Positions 1 through 9,153 of a stretch of DNA of 40,103 nt are shown here, piece by piece. Every line of letters starts with the position of its first letter. Within the stretch, counting starts at the first letter, position 1. The DNA is from DATLSM01 sp049585815. GTDB taxonomy: Bacteria > Actinomycetota > Thermoleophilia > Solirubrobacterales > 70-9. The translations under genes were made by a program, and so were the position numbers. The notes under the pieces were generated by a model. That model did not search any database. It worked only from the letters and a program-made list of their open reading frames with translations, and was not told where the DNA came from. Location of the stretch: contig JBAVAR010000072.1 in assembly GCA_049585815.1 (NCBI GenBank), forward strand, positions 1 through 40,103, given 5' to 3'.

Positions 1-1
1 C

Positions 2-1792
2 GCCGCGGCGGGGGGCGAGATCACCTACAGCTCCTCCTCTTCCTTCGGCCCAGAAGCCCAGGGCTCCCCGCCAGCTAGTCAGTACATCTCCCATCGCGAA
101 GCGGGCGGCTGGTCGACCCAGAACATCACCTCCCCCACGGTCTCGGGCTCCTACGGCAGCGAACCCGACGGCGTCCCGTACCAGCTCTTCTCCCCCGACC
201 TCGCCCGCGGTTTGCTCTTGAACGGCAGTCACTGCCGGGGCGAAGGTACCGGCTGCCCGATCGCCAACCCGCCTCTGCCCGGCACCGGCGCCCCGCCCGG
301 CTTCCAGGACTACTACCTGCGCGACGACGAAGGCGGCAGCTTCCAGGCGCTGCTCACCGAAGTCAACAGCGGTGAACTCTCCCTCAGCGCCTCACAGTTC
401 AGCCTCGCCTTCGCTGGGGCCAGCCCCGACCTCCGCCACGTCGTCCTCTCCACCTGCGCGAAGCTCACCCCCGATGCGACCGAAGTGGCGGGCCTCGAAG
501 GCTGCGAGGCGGCCAAAACCAACCTCTATGAGTGGGAAGAAGGACGGCTGAAGCTTATCGACGTCCTGCCCGGCGAAACCCACAGCACCCCCGGTGCCGT
601 GCTCGCCGCCCAGAGCCTGGCGATCTCCGAAGACGGCTCCCGCGTCTACTTCACAGACGTCGGCAATCTCTACCTGCGCGAAGGCTCCCAGACCAAGCGG
701 CTCGACGGATCGGTGGGGGGTGGGGGGGACTTCCAGACCGCCAGCTCAGACGGCTCTGTGGCTTTCTTTACCACCGAAGAACACCCGGGAGTTGAGCACC
801 TCTACCGCTACGAAGCCGCCACCGAAACGACCGAATCGATTGCCACCGCTGTCAAGGGCGTCCTCGGTGTCTCGCAAGACGGCTCTCGCCTCTACTACGC
901 TACCGCCGCCGGCATCTTCCTCTGGAACGGTGCCACCAGCCCCGAAGTCGTGGTCGCCTCGGGCGCTTCAGCGGCTGCGGAAAGCGACTACCTCCCGGTC
1001 CCTGGAACCCCCAGCACCGGCACCGCCCGCCTCAGCGCCGACGGCACCAACCTCGCTTTCATTTCCTCGGCCGAACTGACCGGCTATGACAACTCCGACG
1101 CGAACACCGGGCTGCCCGACTCGGAGGTCTACCTCTACGATGCCACCGCCAACAACGGCGCCGGGTCGCTCACCTGCGTCTCCTGCAACCCCACCGGCGA
1201 GCGCCCGATCGGTCCCTCGACCATCCCCGGCGCGACCCCCAACGGCAAGGGCTCTGCCGCCACCGACTCCTACGAGCCGCGCGACCTCTCCGCAAACGGC
1301 TCGCGCCTCTTCTTTGATTCCGATGACGCCCTCGTTCCGCTCGACACCGACAACGCCCAGGACGTCTATGAGTGGGAGGCATCCGGTGAAGGCAGCTGCC
1401 GCCGCGCGAGTGGTTGCCTCGACCTGATCTCAAGCGGCTCCTCCGGCGAAGGCTCCTCCTTTATCGACGCCTCCGCCGACGGCTCGGACGTCTACTTCCT
1501 CACCGGCGCCTCACTTCTGCCAACCGACCCAGGTTCGATCGACCTCTACGACGCCCGCGTCGGCGGCGGCTTCCCTCTGCCCGGAAAACCGATCGAATGC
1601 GAAGGCGACGCCTGCCAGCCACTGCCCGAAGCGCCCGAAGACCCCACGATCGGCTCCCAGATCCCCGACGTGCCCAACCCCCCGCTTCAGTACCCCAAGG
1701 TCCACCATGCCAAGCTCCACCGCAAGCACGCCAAGCACAGACGCACGCACCATAAGCGGGCCACCAACCGCAAGCGCGGGGGTCAGAAGTGA
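2..1792 (+). CDS. PD40/TolB-like beta-propeller surface protein, 5' end outside window
   Basis: The frame is open from base 2, so the first in-window start codon (TTG 212) is not the real start; about 596 residues are visible. Repeated blade-like units of the form S-x-D-G-S-x-(V/L)-x-(F/Y) recur (ISEDGSRVYFTD, SQDGSRLYYAT, SADGTNLAFIS, SANGSRLFFDS, SADGSDVYFLT), which is the WD40-like PD40 pattern of TolB-type propellers. The tail changes to a proline-rich linker and then a very basic His/Lys/Arg stretch, perhaps for wall or nucleic-acid contact. It probably acts outside the membrane as a structural or binding protein; no catalytic site is seen. Its stop overlaps the next GTG start by 4 bp, so it heads or continues an operon of exported proteins. 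The role is unknown; the fold call is the firm part. Confidence 0.85.
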   Translation, partial: AAAGGEITYSSSSSFGPEAQGSPPASQYISHREAGGWSTQNITSPTVSGSYGSEPDGVPYQLFSPDLARGLLLNGSHCRGEGTGCPIANPPLPGTGAPPGFQDYYLRDDEGGSFQALLTEVNSGELSLSASQFSLAFAGASPDLRHVVLSTCAKLTPDATEVAGLEGCEAAKTNLYEWEEGRLKLIDVLPGETHSTPGAVLAAQSLAISEDGSRVYFTDVGNLYLREGSQTKRLDGSVGGGGDFQTASSDGSVAFFTTEEHPGVEHLYRYEAATETTESIATAVKGVLGVSQDGSRLYYATAAGIFLWNGATSPEVVVASGASAAAESDYLPVPGTPSTGTARLSADGTNLAFISSAELTGYDNSDANTGLPDSEVYLYDATANNGAGSLTCVSCNPTGERPIGPSTIPGATPNGKGSAATDSYEPRDLSANGSRLFFDSDDALVPLDTDNAQDVYEWEASGEGSCRRASGCLDLISSGSSGEGSSFIDASADGSDVYFLTGASLLPTDPGSIDLYDARVGGGFPLPGKPIECEGDACQPLPEAPEDPTIGSQIPDVPNPPLQYPKVHHAKLHRKHAKHRRTHHKRATNRKRGGQK

Positions 1793-4700
1793 GGGCTGCG
1801 CAATCAGGTTTCAGAGGCTGGACCGCTTCTTCGCCATCGCTATGTTCCTTAGCGCTCACCCGAGCCCGCTCGCTCCGCTCAGTCCCCCCTCCGCACTGGC
1901 GCCATCTCGGCCGCCTCCTCGCCGCGGCACTCTTGATCTCGGCCGCCGCGACGCTCGCCGCCGCTCCGGCGCAGGCCGCCGAAGCGGGGTTCGGCTTCCG
2001 CCCCGGTGCCGAAGGCTTTAACTTCGCCGCCACCGAACAGGACGGCTCTCCCGACAACCTCGCCGCCACCCACCCCTATGACCTGACAGCCACGGTCAAC
2101 TTCAACCAGGTCGAAGATGCCCCCGGCCAGCCGGGTGTTCCCTTCCCCGTCGCCGACGTCAAGGACATGCGCTTCGAACTGCCCTCGGGGCTGATCGGCA
2201 ACCCGAGCGTCCTCGGCCGCTGCACGCTGGCCCAGTTCAACACCCCGCGCTCCTCGCCCTTTGAAGCAAGCGCCTCGGGGGAGAGCTGCCCGGACAAGAG
2301 CCAGGTCGGCACCGTGACGATCCGCTCCAGCCTGCTCGGCGGCAGCGCCCGCACCTTCGGCCTCTTCAACCTCACTCCGCCCCCTGGGGTCGCCGCGCTG
2401 CTAGGCACCTCGCCCTTCGGCGACCCGATCGCCTTCGCCGCCCAGGTCCGAAACGTCGCCGGCGAATACGGCTTGAACATGGAAGCCAGGGACTTCCCCC
2501 AGGGGTTGGCGATCGATGGTGTCCATATCACCCTCTGGGGCACGCCCTGGACGCTAACCCACGACACCCAGCGCGGCAACTGCCTAAACGAGACCGACCC
2601 CGCCTCGGCCTTCGCTAAATGCTCGGTCGGCCAGCCCAAGGCAAACAAGCCCGAGTCCTTCCTCACCCTGCCCAACTCCTGCGCGGGGCCGCTTGCCTAC
2701 GCGGCCGCTGCGGACTCCTGGCAGGAACCAGGCAGCTTCGTCTCCGACAGCTCGCTGAGCCGCGACGCCGAAGGCCATCCCCAGGGGTTGCAGCGCTGCG
2801 ATCTGATTCACTTCCAGACCGCCTCCTTCTCCCAGCCGACCACGATGCGGGCCTCCACGGCGACCGGCTTTGACTTCGACCTCGAAGTGGACCAGGAAGG
2901 CCTGCTCGAACCCGAAGGCCACGCCGCCTCGCAGGTCAAAAAAGCGGTCGTGGCGCTGCCCGAAGGAATCACGATCAACCCCTCGGTCGGGGCGGGCCTG
3001 GGCGTCTGCACGCCCCCGCAGTACGCCGCCGAAACCGCCACCTCGGCGCCCGGGGCGGGCTGTCCGAATCAGTCGAAGATCGGCAGCTTCCGACTCGAAA
3101 GCCCACTCCTGGTCGAAGAAACCACCAGCGCCGAGCAGATCATCGACGGCTCGATCTTCCTCGCCGAGCCCGACAACCCCGCTAATGCAACGCCCGGCGC
3201 CGAGAACCCCTTCAACTCGCTGCTCGCGATCTACCTCGTCGCCAAGGCCCCTGGCAACGGGATCCTCGTCAAGGTCGCCGGCGAGCTTGTCCCCAACCCG
3301 GTGAGCGGCCAGCTGGTGGCTGTCTTCGAAGGCATGCCCCAGCTCCCCTACACCGCCTTGAAGATCCACTTCCGCGAAGGCCAACGGGCGCCGCTCGCCA
3401 CCCCCGCCTCCTGCGGGCGCTACACCACCGACGTCGAACTGACGGCCTGGAAGACATCCGCCCAGATCCAGCCCTCGGTCACCCACCAGAACTTCGAATT
3501 CCCGATCTCTGAAGGGGCCGGCGGCGGCCCTTGCCCCGGCTCGGGCCCGCCGCCCTTTCGCCCCGGCGCCGAAGACGGCTCGCCCAACTCCAACGCCGGC
3601 TCCTACTCGTCCTACTTCCTGCACCTCACCCGCACTGACACCGAACAGGAGATCACCTCCTACTCCGCGCTGCTGCCGCCTGGACTGACCGCGAAGATCG
3701 CCGGCGTCCCCATCTGCCCCGATGCCGACATCGAAGCCGCCAAGGCCAAGACCGGCTTGGAAGAGAAGGAACGCCCCACCTGCCCGGCGGCCTCTGAAAT
3801 CGGCCACACCGTGGTGGGCTATGGGCTCGGCGGCGTCCTCGACTACGCCCCTGGCCGTCTCTACCTCGCCGGCCCGTATCACGGCGCCCCGCTCTCGATC
3901 GTCGCGGTCGACTCCGCCCTGGTCGGGCCCTTTGACCTTGGCGTCATCGTCGTCCGCTCCGCGATCGACGTCAATCCCCAAACGGCCCAGGTCTCGCTCA
4001 ACTCGGCGGGCTCAGACCCGATCCCCCACATCCGCGACGGCATCCCCCTGCACATCCGCGACATCCGCGTCTACATCAGCCGCAAGGACTTCACCCTCAA
4101 CCCGACCAGCTGCGAACCATTTCAGGCTTCCTCGACGATGAACGGCTCCAGCCCCCCTTTCACCAACCCCGACGACGTCACCGCCACCGTCGGCGACCTC
4201 TACCAGGCCTCCAACTGCTCCTCGCTCGGCTTTGCCCCCGCGCTCAGCCTCAAGCTCGCCGGCCCCAAACACCGCGGTGCCCACCCCTCCCTGCACGCCG
4301 TCCTCACCGAGCGCTCTGGTGACGCCAACGTCGGCCGCGCCATCGTCGCTCTGCCCCACGCCGAGTTCTTCGAACAGAGCCATATCCGCGAAGTCTGCTC
4401 GCCGCATCAGTTCGAAACCGACACCTGCCCGCCCAGCTCGATCTACGGCTACGCCAAGGCCTACACGCCGCTGCTCGCAGAACCCCTCGAAGGCCCCGTC
4501 TACCTGAGGCCCACTCCCCCCAACCCGCTGCCCGACCTGGTCGCTGACCTGCACGGCGACGGCGGCCTCACCTTCGACATCGCGGGGCGCATCGACTCGG
4601 TCAACGGCGGCATGCGCGGCAGCTTCGAAGTGCTCCCCGACGCGCCGGCTTCCAAATTCGAACTCACCCTCTTCGGCGGCGCCAAAGGTCTGCTCGTCAA

Positions 4701-4839
4701 CTCCAACAACGTCTGTGCCGCGCCCTCTTTCGCCACTGCCCACCTCGCCGGCCAAAACAACGTCGGCGAGACGCTGAAGGTGCCGCTGGCCGGCGAATGC
4801 GGCGCCCACCCCAAGCGTCGTGGAGGCCAACGCCGATGA
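1789..4839 (+). CDS. large secreted protein with four diverged Cys-containing repeats
   Basis: 1016 residues from a GTG overlapping the previous stop (GTGA). An extended N-terminus precedes a hydrophobic signal segment (about residues 41-62, ending APAQAAEA), so export by Sec is likely; no better internal start was found. Four units can be aligned by eye at about residues 126-230, 383-500, 624-720 and 849-945. Each has an L-P-x-G/A opening, a Cys, then C-P-x-x-S-x-(I/V)-G, a segment ending in P-L-L or similar, and a G-x-(V/I/L)-(Y/F)-L strand followed by a Pro-rich turn. This looks like an internally duplicated beta-rich domain with paired cysteines. No enzyme motif is visible. I do not recognise a named family; an adhesin-like or envelope structural role is inference from export, repetition and the operon context. 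Confidence 0.85.
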   Translation: MRAAQSGFRGWTASSPSLCSLALTRARSLRSVPPPHWRHLGRLLAAALLISAAATLAAAPAQAAEAGFGFRPGAEGFNFAATEQDGSPDNLAATHPYDLTATVNFNQVEDAPGQPGVPFPVADVKDMRFELPSGLIGNPSVLGRCTLAQFNTPRSSPFEASASGESCPDKSQVGTVTIRSSLLGGSARTFGLFNLTPPPGVAALLGTSPFGDPIAFAAQVRNVAGEYGLNMEARDFPQGLAIDGVHITLWGTPWTLTHDTQRGNCLNETDPASAFAKCSVGQPKANKPESFLTLPNSCAGPLAYAAAADSWQEPGSFVSDSSLSRDAEGHPQGLQRCDLIHFQTASFSQPTTMRASTATGFDFDLEVDQEGLLEPEGHAASQVKKAVVALPEGITINPSVGAGLGVCTPPQYAAETATSAPGAGCPNQSKIGSFRLESPLLVEETTSAEQIIDGSIFLAEPDNPANATPGAENPFNSLLAIYLVAKAPGNGILVKVAGELVPNPVSGQLVAVFEGMPQLPYTALKIHFREGQRAPLATPASCGRYTTDVELTAWKTSAQIQPSVTHQNFEFPISEGAGGGPCPGSGPPPFRPGAEDGSPNSNAGSYSSYFLHLTRTDTEQEITSYSALLPPGLTAKIAGVPICPDADIEAAKAKTGLEEKERPTCPAASEIGHTVVGYGLGGVLDYAPGRLYLAGPYHGAPLSIVAVDSALVGPFDLGVIVVRSAIDVNPQTAQVSLNSAGSDPIPHIRDGIPLHIRDIRVYISRKDFTLNPTSCEPFQASSTMNGSSPPFTNPDDVTATVGDLYQASNCSSLGFAPALSLKLAGPKHRGAHPSLHAVLTERSGDANVGRAIVALPHAEFFEQSHIREVCSPHQFETDTCPPSSIYGYAKAYTPLLAEPLEGPVYLRPTPPNPLPDLVADLHGDGGLTFDIAGRIDSVNGGMRGSFEVLPDAPASKFELTLFGGAKGLLVNSNNVCAAPSFATAHLAGQNNVGETLKVPLAGECGAHPKRRGGQRR

Positions 4840-7127
4840 GATCTCGCTCCCTCCCGTTCCTCTGCGCCTCCCTGGCGGCGCTCGCCCTCCTCGCCCTCCC
4901 CGCGACCGCGCTGGGGGCCGCCAACCACCCCTTCATAGAAGCGATCACCGGCGTCGGCACCCCCTCGGGCAGCTTCGAAGACGCCTGCGGGGTCGCCCTT
5001 CACGGCGGCAGTGTCTACGTCTCTGACTACCACCACGACGCCGTCGACGTCCTCGGCTCGACCACGATCGTCGGCGAGGACCCCGGCGATGGTCCCTGCG
5101 GCCTCGCGGTGGACTCCGAAGGGAACCTCTACGTCGACAACTACCGCGGCGACGTCCTCCGCTACGGGCCCGCTGAACTCTCCGCCGGCTCTGGCACCGT
5201 GATCGACTCCGGTCCCGCCACCGGCATCGCCGTCGACCCGGCCACGGGCGACCTCTATGTCGATGACGGCACCTATGTCGCCCAGTACAAAGCACCCGTG
5301 CACGCCGGTGAGACGCCGGTCAAGATCGGCGCCGGCGGCAGCCTTAAGGAAGGCTACGGCGTCGCCGTCTCTGACTATTCGGCCACCAGGGGCTACGTCT
5401 ACGTCGCCGAAGCCGCCAACGAGCAGGTCAAGGTCTATGACCCCGCCCTGTCCACGGAAACCCCGCAGGTGGTGATCGACGGCGCCGCCACCCCGCAGTC
5501 GGACTTCAGGTACCTGGGCGAATCCGAACTCGCCCTCGATTCGGCCGACGGCCACCTCTTTGTCACAGACGACATCGGACATGGCCTCTCCCAGCACCCC
5601 GAAGCGGTCGTCGATGAGTTCAACGCCGCCGGCTCCTACCGTGGCCAGATCGCGGCCGGGATCACCGACGCCGAACCGTCGGGCATCGCGATCGAAGAAT
5701 CAAGCGGCGATGTCTATCTGACCTCCGGCAACTCCGAAGGCGCGGCGGTCCTCGTCTACGGCCCCACCGCCCCCGCTCACACCCTCACGGTGACCAAAGC
5801 CGGCAGTGGAGGGGGAACGATCACCAGCCTGCCCGCCGGCATCGACTGCGGCGAAGCATGCAGCGCCGAATACGACGAAGAACAGTCGATCACCCTTTTC
5901 CCCGCTCCCGACGCTCACTCAGTCTTTGTCGGCTGGACGGTGAGCGGCTCTAACACTTGCCCCGGTGGAGAAGGATCCTGCAGCGTGCTCTTGGACCAAA
6001 ACGTCGAAGTCCGCGCCGACTTCGAAGAACCCACCCAGAGGACCCTCGGCGTCTCGGTGGCTGGATCGGGTGAGGTGAGCAGCAATCCCGCCGGGATCGA
6101 CTGCGGCGCTGGAGACGCGGGCACCTGCTCTGAACACTTCAACGAAGGTCGCCTCCTCACCCTCACCGCCACCCCGACCCTCCATAACCGACTCCATGCC
6201 TGGAGCGGCTGTGACTCCCTGCCCAGCCCCACCGAATGCAAGGTAACGATGAGCGAAGCGAAATCGGTCCACGCCGAATTTGAATCGATCCCCCAGGAGA
6301 CGCTGAGCGTCGCTGCCAGCGGCGAAGGCACGGTCACCAGCGAACCCGCGGAAATCGAATGCACTGCAGGCAAGGGGGCCTGCTCGGGGCACTTCGATGA
6401 AGGCAGCACGGTGACCCTCACTGCCGCCGCGCCCCACGCAGAGCTCATCACCTGGAATGGCTGCAGCGCCCAGCCCACCCAGACCCATTGCGAAGTCACG
6501 ATGAGCGAAGCGGAGTCGGTAAGCGCCAGCTTCGCCCCCGTCCACCACAGCCTCACCGTCACCGTTGCAGGCGAAGGCTCGGTCAGTGCCGATCACGGCG
6601 CCATCTCCAAGTGCACCGCCGCCGGGGGGGGTTGCACCGGGCCCTACGGCGAAGACGACGAGCTCACCCTTACAGCAACTCCTGCGGCGGGGTCGGCCTT
6701 CGCCGGCTGGTCGGGCGGCTGTGAGGGAACCGGGCCCTGCGCGCTCAGCCTCACCGCGGACATCGCCGTCACCGCGAACTTCGCGCCGATCACCATGCCC
6801 ACCGTCGAAGAAGCTCCCCCCGCACAGCTGACCCTCGGCAAGCTCACCGCCAAAGGCGCCGTCGCCATCCTTCAGCTCAGCGTCTCTGGGCCCGGCCGCG
6901 TGAGCGGGAGTGGCAGGGACTTAAAGCGCGCAAGCGCGGCGCCTGCCGCCGCCGGGCCCCTCGTCCTGCGCCTGGCGCTGAGCGACGCCGGCCGGCGGGC
7001 GCTGCGCATGGCCAAGCACCGCAAGCTCAAGCTGAAGGTCACGCTCGCTTTCACGCCCGCCGACGGCGCCCCCGCGGTTCTCGCCGCTGAGACGCTCACC
7101 TTCAAGGCATCGGCACGGCGCAGATGA
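4836..7127 (+). CDS. secreted NHL propeller with four InlB-like B-repeats
   Basis: The start is set at ATG 4836, which overlaps the upstream TGA as ATGA; an earlier in-frame ATG at 4797 would bury the signal peptide. 763 residues: signal peptide about 1-25 (hydrophobic LAALALLALPATALG), an NHL/SMP-30-like propeller about 30-310 (units such as GVALHGGSVYVSDYHHDAV and GLAVDSEGNLYVDNY), then four divergent InlB B-repeat-like modules at about 313-395, 400-480, 485-565 and 568-650. Each module has the pattern L-T-V-x3-G-x-G-x-V, I-D-C/C-T, F/Y-x-E-G/D, L-T-A-x-P, F-x-G-W and ends in A-x-F. The last 100 residues are Ala/Arg/Lys-rich. InlB-type repeats are known wall-associated spacer modules, so a surface binding role is the likely job. 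It is translationally coupled to the gene before. Confidence 0.88.
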   Translation: MRSRSLPFLCASLAALALLALPATALGAANHPFIEAITGVGTPSGSFEDACGVALHGGSVYVSDYHHDAVDVLGSTTIVGEDPGDGPCGLAVDSEGNLYVDNYRGDVLRYGPAELSAGSGTVIDSGPATGIAVDPATGDLYVDDGTYVAQYKAPVHAGETPVKIGAGGSLKEGYGVAVSDYSATRGYVYVAEAANEQVKVYDPALSTETPQVVIDGAATPQSDFRYLGESELALDSADGHLFVTDDIGHGLSQHPEAVVDEFNAAGSYRGQIAAGITDAEPSGIAIEESSGDVYLTSGNSEGAAVLVYGPTAPAHTLTVTKAGSGGGTITSLPAGIDCGEACSAEYDEEQSITLFPAPDAHSVFVGWTVSGSNTCPGGEGSCSVLLDQNVEVRADFEEPTQRTLGVSVAGSGEVSSNPAGIDCGAGDAGTCSEHFNEGRLLTLTATPTLHNRLHAWSGCDSLPSPTECKVTMSEAKSVHAEFESIPQETLSVAASGEGTVTSEPAEIECTAGKGACSGHFDEGSTVTLTAAAPHAELITWNGCSAQPTQTHCEVTMSEAESVSASFAPVHHSLTVTVAGEGSVSADHGAISKCTAAGGGCTGPYGEDDELTLTATPAAGSAFAGWSGGCEGTGPCALSLTADIAVTANFAPITMPTVEEAPPAQLTLGKLTAKGAVAILQLSVSGPGRVSGSGRDLKRASAAPAAAGPLVLRLALSDAGRRALRMAKHRKLKLKVTLAFTPADGAPAVLAAETLTFKASARRR

Positions 7128-7287
7128 GCCGCCCAGCCCCCGCCAAGTGTGTGGCTCAGGCGACGAGCTTCCCGCCGGGTTCTCGGCGAAGGATCCCCGC
7201 CGGCCCGTCCACCTCGAGCCGGCCAACCCAGGCCCTCGGCGCTGTCCTTCGCTCCTGCAACGCCAATCCCGCGAGGCTACCTAGACG

Positions 7288-8115
7288 ATGAAACCCTCCG
7301 TAGGCTCGACACATACCCGCACCCGCATCCACCGTCTCCGGCCGAGGATCATTGCCCTCTTTGCCCTCACCGCCTCGCTCTTCCTCGGGGTGGTTTTTGC
7401 CCGGGCCGAAGGCACCCCGAACGGCAACCTGCAGGTCGCGCTCACCGGCAGGCTCTCGCCCCGCACCCTGCCGCGCTCGCTACCGGCGCCGATCTCGGTC
7501 TCGGTCTCCGGCCAGATCTCGACCGCCGATGGCGCTCCCCCGCCGCAGCTCAAGTTGCTGACGATCGAAATCAACCGCCACGGGCGCCTCGACTACACCG
7601 GTCTTCCGCTCTGCCCCTTGTCGAAGATCAAGCTCGCCTCCACTCAGCTCGCCCGCTCCAGTTGCCGCTCTGCCCTGGTCGGCAAGGGCACCTTCTCCTC
7701 CAACATCGTCATCAAGGGCGAGCCGCCCTACCCCTCCACCGGGCAGCTGCTCGTCTTCAACGGCCGCGAAGGCGGCCATCAGGTGCTCTACGGCCATATC
7801 TATGACCTCCAGCCATTCCCGACCTCCTTTGTCCTCACCTTCGAGATCAAAAGCCTCGCTCACGGTCCCTATGGCACCGCGCTCATCGCCCACGTCGCCA
7901 GGACCCTCGGTAACTGGGGCTACGTCACCGGTATCTCGATGACCCTCTCGCGTCGCTTCTCCTACCGCGGCGCCAGCCACAGCTACCTCAGCTCTGCCTG
8001 CCCCGCTCCCCAGGGCTTTCCCCAAGTCACCTTTCCCCTTGCCCGGGCGGGCTTCGGCTTCGCCCAGCAAAAGCTCTCCGCGACGCTCACCCGCACCTGT
8101 CGGGTGCGGGGATGA
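7288..8115 (+). CDS. small secreted protein of unknown function
   Basis: 275 residues from ATG 7288. A basic N-region (HTRTRIHRLRPR) precedes a hydrophobic segment at about 22-42, consistent with a signal peptide or anchor. The mature part is beta-rich, with two cysteines around residues 111 and 129 in a CPLSKIKLAST..SSCRSALVG arrangement that recalls the Cys/IG unit repeated in the 1016-residue protein two genes upstream, so it may be a single-unit relative (inference). Only a weak GAGG about 11 nt upstream was seen. The last codon overlaps the next ATG (ATGA). A 160-bp spacer separates it from the NHL gene, leaving room for an internal promoter, but I saw no strong one. Confidence 0.75.
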   Translation: MKPSVGSTHTRTRIHRLRPRIIALFALTASLFLGVVFARAEGTPNGNLQVALTGRLSPRTLPRSLPAPISVSVSGQISTADGAPPPQLKLLTIEINRHGRLDYTGLPLCPLSKIKLASTQLARSSCRSALVGKGTFSSNIVIKGEPPYPSTGQLLVFNGREGGHQVLYGHIYDLQPFPTSFVLTFEIKSLAHGPYGTALIAHVARTLGNWGYVTGISMTLSRRFSYRGASHSYLSSACPAPQGFPQVTFPLARAGFGFAQQKLSATLTRTCRVRG

Positions 8116-8822
8116 AGGAGAGCCGCGACCCGATCGCCCCGCTCCTCATTCGAGCCCTCCCGCGAGCGCTCCTCGCTCTGCCACTCGTCCTCGTGCTCGC
8201 AGTGGCGTTAACCGCCTGTGGAGAAGGCGCCGGCTCGACCTCCTCGACCCCGGCGCTGCTCGACTCGACCGCCACGGCCGCCACGCGAGCTCCCACCGTC
8301 CCCGCCACCAAGCGCCCCCGCAGGGCCTCGAACCCTTCGCGCTCCTCCGGCGGGCGGGCCCGGCAGGGCAGCGCCCCCTTTCGCACTCCCACTGGCGACA
8401 ACAGCATCCCCGACTACGGCTCCGAAGCGCCCGCCTCCAAGCGCGCCGACGTGACCGCTGCGCTGCGCAGCTACCTCCTCGCCCGCGCCGCCGGGCGCTG
8501 GTCTGCCGCCTGCTCCTACATGGGAGCCGCGGTGCGAAACCAAGCCGAGGTGCTCGCCGGGGAGCTGGCCAATGCGGGCAGGCGCAGGAGTTGTCTGAGT
8601 GCCTACGCAAAGCTCGCGGCCCGCGTCTCCAAAGCGCAGCGTGCCAATCCCCTCGGCGGTGGCCTCGCCGCCCTCCGCGTCAAGGGCGAGAAGGCCTTCG
8701 CCCTCTTCTACGGCCCCCACGACCAGAAGTACATGATTCCGATGGTCCATGAAGGGGGCGCCTGGAAGGTCAACCAGCTCGACCCGATTCCCTACCCGAT
8801 CGCCGCCCCCCCGGTCCGCTAG
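8112..8822 (+). CDS. predicted lipoprotein
   Basis: 236 residues; ATG 8112 overlaps the preceding TGA. The N-terminus is a lipoprotein signal: a long hydrophobic stretch (ALLALPLVLVLAVALTAC) with lipobox L-T-A-C and the lipidated Cys at residue 36, so it should be anchored on the outer face of the membrane. A Ser/Thr/Pro/Arg-rich linker (about 40-95) precedes a compact domain (about 100-236) with helical ALRSYLLARAAGRW and a C-terminal strand pair reading HEGGAWKVNQLDPIPYP, an arrangement like the small mixed alpha/beta domains of many actinobacterial lipoproteins. It is the last gene of the exported-protein operon and is followed by a GC hairpin. Confidence 0.82.
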   Translation: MKESRDPIAPLLIRALPRALLALPLVLVLAVALTACGEGAGSTSSTPALLDSTATAATRAPTVPATKRPRRASNPSRSSGGRARQGSAPFRTPTGDNSIPDYGSEAPASKRADVTAALRSYLLARAAGRWSAACSYMGAAVRNQAEVLAGELANAGRRRSCLSAYAKLAARVSKAQRANPLGGGLAALRVKGEKAFALFYGPHDQKYMIPMVHEGGAWKVNQLDPIPYPIAAPPVR

Positions 8823-8871
8823 CAGTGGAAGTACTTCGAAAGCCGATCGGCGAAGTCCAACCCAAACCGCA

Positions 8872-8894
8872 CGCAGCTCCTTCTAGGAGCTGCG
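8872..8894 (+). terminator. GC hairpin after the surface operon
   Basis: A 9-bp perfect stem (CGCAGCTCC / GGAGCTGCG) with a 5-nt loop TTCTA sits 50 bp after the last operon stop. No U-run follows, which is usual for actinobacterial terminators, so termination is plausible but not certain. Confidence 0.45.
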
Positions 8895-9024
8895 CAGACA
8901 GTTGCGGCGCAAAGCCCGCGCCCATACAAGGTGCCTGCGTTGCGGGGTCGGGCGGGGTGGGGGAGAGGGGAAGTGGCAGGGGTATCGGTTTGGGGTGGGG
9001 TCGGTAGGCGTCTTTGCTTGCGAG

Positions 9025-9153
9025 ATGCCTGGTGGGAGAAGGACAGATCGGATAAGCGGGCGGGATCTACAGGTCGTGGAGCTGGTGGCGCGTTTCGGAG
9101 TGATTCCAAGGCAGTTGGTGGCGCTATGGGCGGGGAACGGCAGGGCGGTTACC
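9025..9153 (+). pseudogene. N-terminal fragment of a winged-helix (replication-relaxation-like) protein
   Basis: From ATG 9025 about 43 residues read as a DNA-binding winged-helix start: RISGRDLQVVELVARFGVIP then RQLVALWAG. This is the pattern (R-D-L-x-V-L-x-x-V-A-R-F-G-x-V) I associate with replication-relaxation family proteins of actinobacterial mobile elements. The frame then runs without a stop into cytochrome P450 sequence from about 9154, so the rest of the winged-helix protein is missing. A second, different fragment of the same kind lies at 11389. Family assignment is from memory of the motif only. Confidence 0.5.

Noticed and set aside
4797..4835. Earlier ATG start for the NHL/InlB-repeat gene
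   Set aside because: It would add a hydrophilic tail before the signal peptide; ATG 4836 overlaps the previous stop exactly as at the other junctions.
1500..5597. Long minus-strand open frames (for example 2584-3981, 4012-4830, 4500-5597)
   Set aside because: They are antisense shadows of the GC-rich operon: Gly/Arg/Asp/Val-biased low-complexity translations, while the plus strand has signal peptides, repeats and coupled starts.
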